A stretch of DNA of 64,000 bases. Source: JAHEKB01 sp049115575 (GTDB taxonomy: Bacteria > Bacteroidota > Bacteroidia > NS11-12g > UBA9320). The stretch is from contig JAGDZU010000001.1 of assembly GCA_049115575.1 (NCBI GenBank), positions 558,001-622,000 on the forward strand. The letters run 5' to 3'. The translations under genes and the position numbers were made by a program. Of this stretch, positions 62,168 through 64,000 are shown piece by piece (position 1 is the first letter of the stretch; every line of letters starts with the position of its first letter). The notes beneath the pieces are model-generated. The model did not search any database and was not told the DNA's origin. It worked only from the letters and a program-made list of their open reading frames with translations.

Positions 62168-63427
62168 CTAATAGTCTACCGCCTCCAATTTGTGATCTTT
62201 AAATGCTAAGATGTATAAAAAGGAGTTACTCATACAATGGCCACTTCTTCTCAATTTGAAGTTGGTATTGCTGTATTCAAAGTTGTGGTCTAAAACAAAG
62301 AGAGGAAAATGTTCGCCAAAGGCGTGTAGTAATTGCCCCGCAAAAAGCATTTGATCGTATCCAGAATATGCAAATCCACTGGGATCTCCATTGAACATGG
62401 ATCTAAACTGCTTTCTCATTTCAATAGACAAGGGATTGTTTACCTGTGCCCTATCAGAACAAATCAAATGAACATTTAACTGCAACCAAAAGCTATAGTC
62501 CATAGCGTTGAAATCAAGCCACCTCTCACTACCAAACAGATGGATATCTTTTTTTGATGCCATCATGCCAGTGACTGCAGCACTTACATTGCTTTTGTCT
62601 TCGCTTAGTAAGACCACCATGTTTGATTCTGCATTTAACACAGCTGACCAATCTCTATCCCTGGTGCCGCTTATAGCTTGATAACTTATTGCGGATGCAT
62701 CCAATTCACGTACTAAAGCTGCACCAAAATCGCGGTTAAATCTTCCACCATCTCGCACTAATACAAGCTTCTTGGTGCTGTGATATTCCTGATAAAAAGC
62801 AACAAACTCTTTAGCTTTAAGATCAGGTGAAGATTTCAAGTTGTAAACGTAAGGATTGTATCCTACAAGTTTTGCTACGCTTATTGGCGAGAACAATGGA
62901 ATCTTGTGCTTTTGAGCAAAACGAGCTGCTATGTCCAATTGACTCTGATCAGTAGGACCTATAATCAAGTCCATTTTTTTCATTTCTGCTTTTCTAAGTA
63001 TTCGTTTAACTACAAGACTGTCATTCTTGCTGTCGAAAACATGAAGGGTATAGGTTGAGCCCATTTCTCGAAGCTTCTCTAACGCTACCCTCACTCCTTG
63101 ATAATATTCTAACATCAAATCAGCACGTCTTTGCTGTTGATTGTTTTTATACCCTTGGTGAAAGGGTAATATAAGGGCTATATGAAATTCCTGTTTGTGT
63201 ACCTCAACCCTGAATGATTCTCCATGAAAAAATACTTCTTGGTATCTAGTTTCATCTGCAGGAACATCTACTGGGGGATTATCGTCGGGATGGTCTAATT
63301 CAGATGTATCTGCGGTAGGTAATGGATGAACCACAATTGGACTATCCCCAGGAAGGCTTGTAAAAGCCCCACATGAGAATAGAAGAACAGGAAGAATTAA
63401 AAGCCAGAGCTTCTTATTCCCATTCAA
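62168..63427 (-). CDS. Periplasmic type I ligand-binding lipoprotein
   Basis: 419 residues of the type I periplasmic-binding-protein fold (as in amino-acid ABC receptors), with the family helix FHIALILPFHQGYK and DLIIGPTDQSQLDIAARFA. No ABC permease or ATPase genes are nearby, so a transport role is unsupported. A start at TTG 63427 gives MNGNKKLWLLILPVLLFSCG, a lipoprotein signal with the cysteine at residue 19; the alternative ATG at 63457 adds ten residues and extends the overlap with guaA. It overlaps the guaA end by 14 bases. Confidence 0.8.
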   Translation of the reverse strand: MNGNKKLWLLILPVLLFSCGAFTSLPGDSPIVVHPLPTADTSELDHPDDNPPVDVPADETRYQEVFFHGESFRVEVHKQEFHIALILPFHQGYKNNQQQRRADLMLEYYQGVRVALEKLREMGSTYTLHVFDSKNDSLVVKRILRKAEMKKMDLIIGPTDQSQLDIAARFAQKHKIPLFSPISVAKLVGYNPYVYNLKSSPDLKAKEFVAFYQEYHSTKKLVLVRDGGRFNRDFGAALVRELDASAISYQAISGTRDRDWSAVLNAESNMVVLLSEDKSNVSAAVTGMMASKKDIHLFGSERWLDFNAMDYSFWLQLNVHLICSDRAQVNNPLSIEMRKQFRSMFNGDPSGFAYSGYDQMLFAGQLLHAFGEHFPLFVLDHNFEYSNTNFKLRRSGHCMSNSFLYILAFKDHKLEAVDY

Positions 63428-64000
63428 TGGTTGCTGGTGGCTTGGAGCTGATATCATAAACTACTCTATTTATACCTCTTACTTGGTTAATTATTTTATT
63501 AGATACTTTGGCTAAAAAGGAATGCGGTAAATCCGCCCAATCCGCCGTCATCCCATCCAATGAGGTTACTGCTCTTAAAGCAATTACATTTTCGTAAGTG
63601 CGCTCATCTCCCATTACTCCAACAGATTGCACAGGCAAGAACATGGATCCAGCTTGCCAAACCTCGTCATAAAGATCTTGGGCTTTTAATTCATCAATGA
63701 AAATGGAGTCTGCTTCTTGAAGAATAGACACGGTTTCATGACTTACCTCTCCTAGTATTCTAATAGCAAGACCCGGTCCTGGGAAAGGGTGGCGTTTCAA
63801 AATGAACTCTGGAACTCCAATCTCAGCACCTATTCTCCTTACCTCGTCTTTAAAAAGCAAACGAAGTGGTTCTGCCAATTCCATTTCCATATCTTCTGGC
63901 AATCCTCCCACATTGTGATGCGATTTAATGGTAGCTGAAGGCCCTTTTACTGATACTGATTCTATCACATCAGGATATATAGTACCTTGCCCTAGCCACT
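63414..64000 (-). CDS. guaA: GMP synthase (glutamine-hydrolysing), C-terminal part (cut by right edge)
   Basis: C-terminal 194 residues of GuaA, which converts XMP to GMP using glutamine. The window edge cuts it before the ATP pyrophosphatase P-loop. LGQGTIYPDVIES, KSHHNVGGLPEDM, EPLRLLFKDEVRRIG, HPFPGPGLAIRILG and the terminal RVVYDISSKPPATIEWE are all diagnostic. The frame is open to base 64000. It leads the downstream lipoprotein and methyltransferase genes on the same strand. Confidence 0.97.
   Translation of the reverse strand, partial: WLGQGTIYPDVIESVSVKGPSATIKSHHNVGGLPEDMEMELAEPLRLLFKDEVRRIGAEIGVPEFILKRHPFPGPGLAIRILGEVSHETVSILQEADSIFIDELKAQDLYDEVWQAGSMFLPVQSVGVMGDERTYENVIALRAVTSLDGMTADWADLPHSFLAKVSNKIINQVRGINRVVYDISSKPPATIEWE

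Noticed and set aside
62168..63427. ABC-transporter binding protein with a transport role
   Set aside because: The fold fits, but no permease or ATPase gene is near, so only a ligand-binding lipoprotein is called.

Overview
The window reads as chromosomal DNA of an AT-rich marine-type member of the Bacteroidota, most likely Flavobacteriales. The grounds are a gliding/type IX secretion (T9SS) type B sorting domain, a PorE-like envelope lipoprotein, lineage-typical families (DUF4837, DUF3127, DUF4399), a MerR-led crtI-crtB-crtZ-crtY carotenoid operon, and repeated Bacteroidota-type promoter boxes (TAnnTTTG). The taxon is inferred; no rRNA gene is present.

Layout. 1-4118: an M16 peptidase (cut by the left edge), a barrel/SPOR outer-membrane protein, a DUF4399 lipoprotein and tRNA-His. 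4119-8480: a 465-base gene-poor stretch, a 1001-residue TPR protein and an Ppx/GppA phosphatase. 8600-13578: a carotenoid island with a CarH-like B12-binding MerR regulator, crtI, crtB, an unknown gene, crtZ and a CrtYcd-type lycopene cyclase, predicted to give zeaxanthin from GGPP. 13580-15611: a partial tandem duplication of a tRNA-Arg 3' end, and two divergent unknown genes around a cluster of CTTAAT motifs. 15608-18393: a deacylase and a GCS2-CBS fusion ligase. 18497-20949: a membrane protein, a HEAT-like protein and a cyclic-nucleotide-binding K+ channel. 20946-27595: prfB with its programmed frameshift, cinA, a CAP protein, DUF389, queG and ruvB. 27700-43015: DUF1573, RF3, a cyclophilin, a hydrolase, a flavoprotein, two PD40 envelope proteins, an Asp-box protein, a LysE exporter, DUF3127 and a phosphoesterase. 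43016-64000: purN, DUF4837, a lytic transglycosylase, alanine dehydrogenase, a TPR protein, yidC, two glycosyltransferases, recQ, a 1431-residue T9SS cargo protein, a GT39-like protein, MmcQ/YjbR, PdeM, an RsmB-type methyltransferase, a ligand-binding lipoprotein and guaA (cut by the right edge).

How it works together. Most of the window is housekeeping and envelope biology. The best regulatory story is the carotenoid island: the regulator gene and crtI share a TTTTGTTTAAC element overlapping their likely promoter boxes, and each has a palindrome beside it, which suggests light/B12-controlled repression. Genes are packed tightly: nine of ten tail-to-tail junctions overlap or abut, and several promoter boxes lie only 4-9 bases before the start codon, implying leaderless or nearly leaderless mRNAs. 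I see no insertion sequence, prophage, CRISPR array or obvious defence system.
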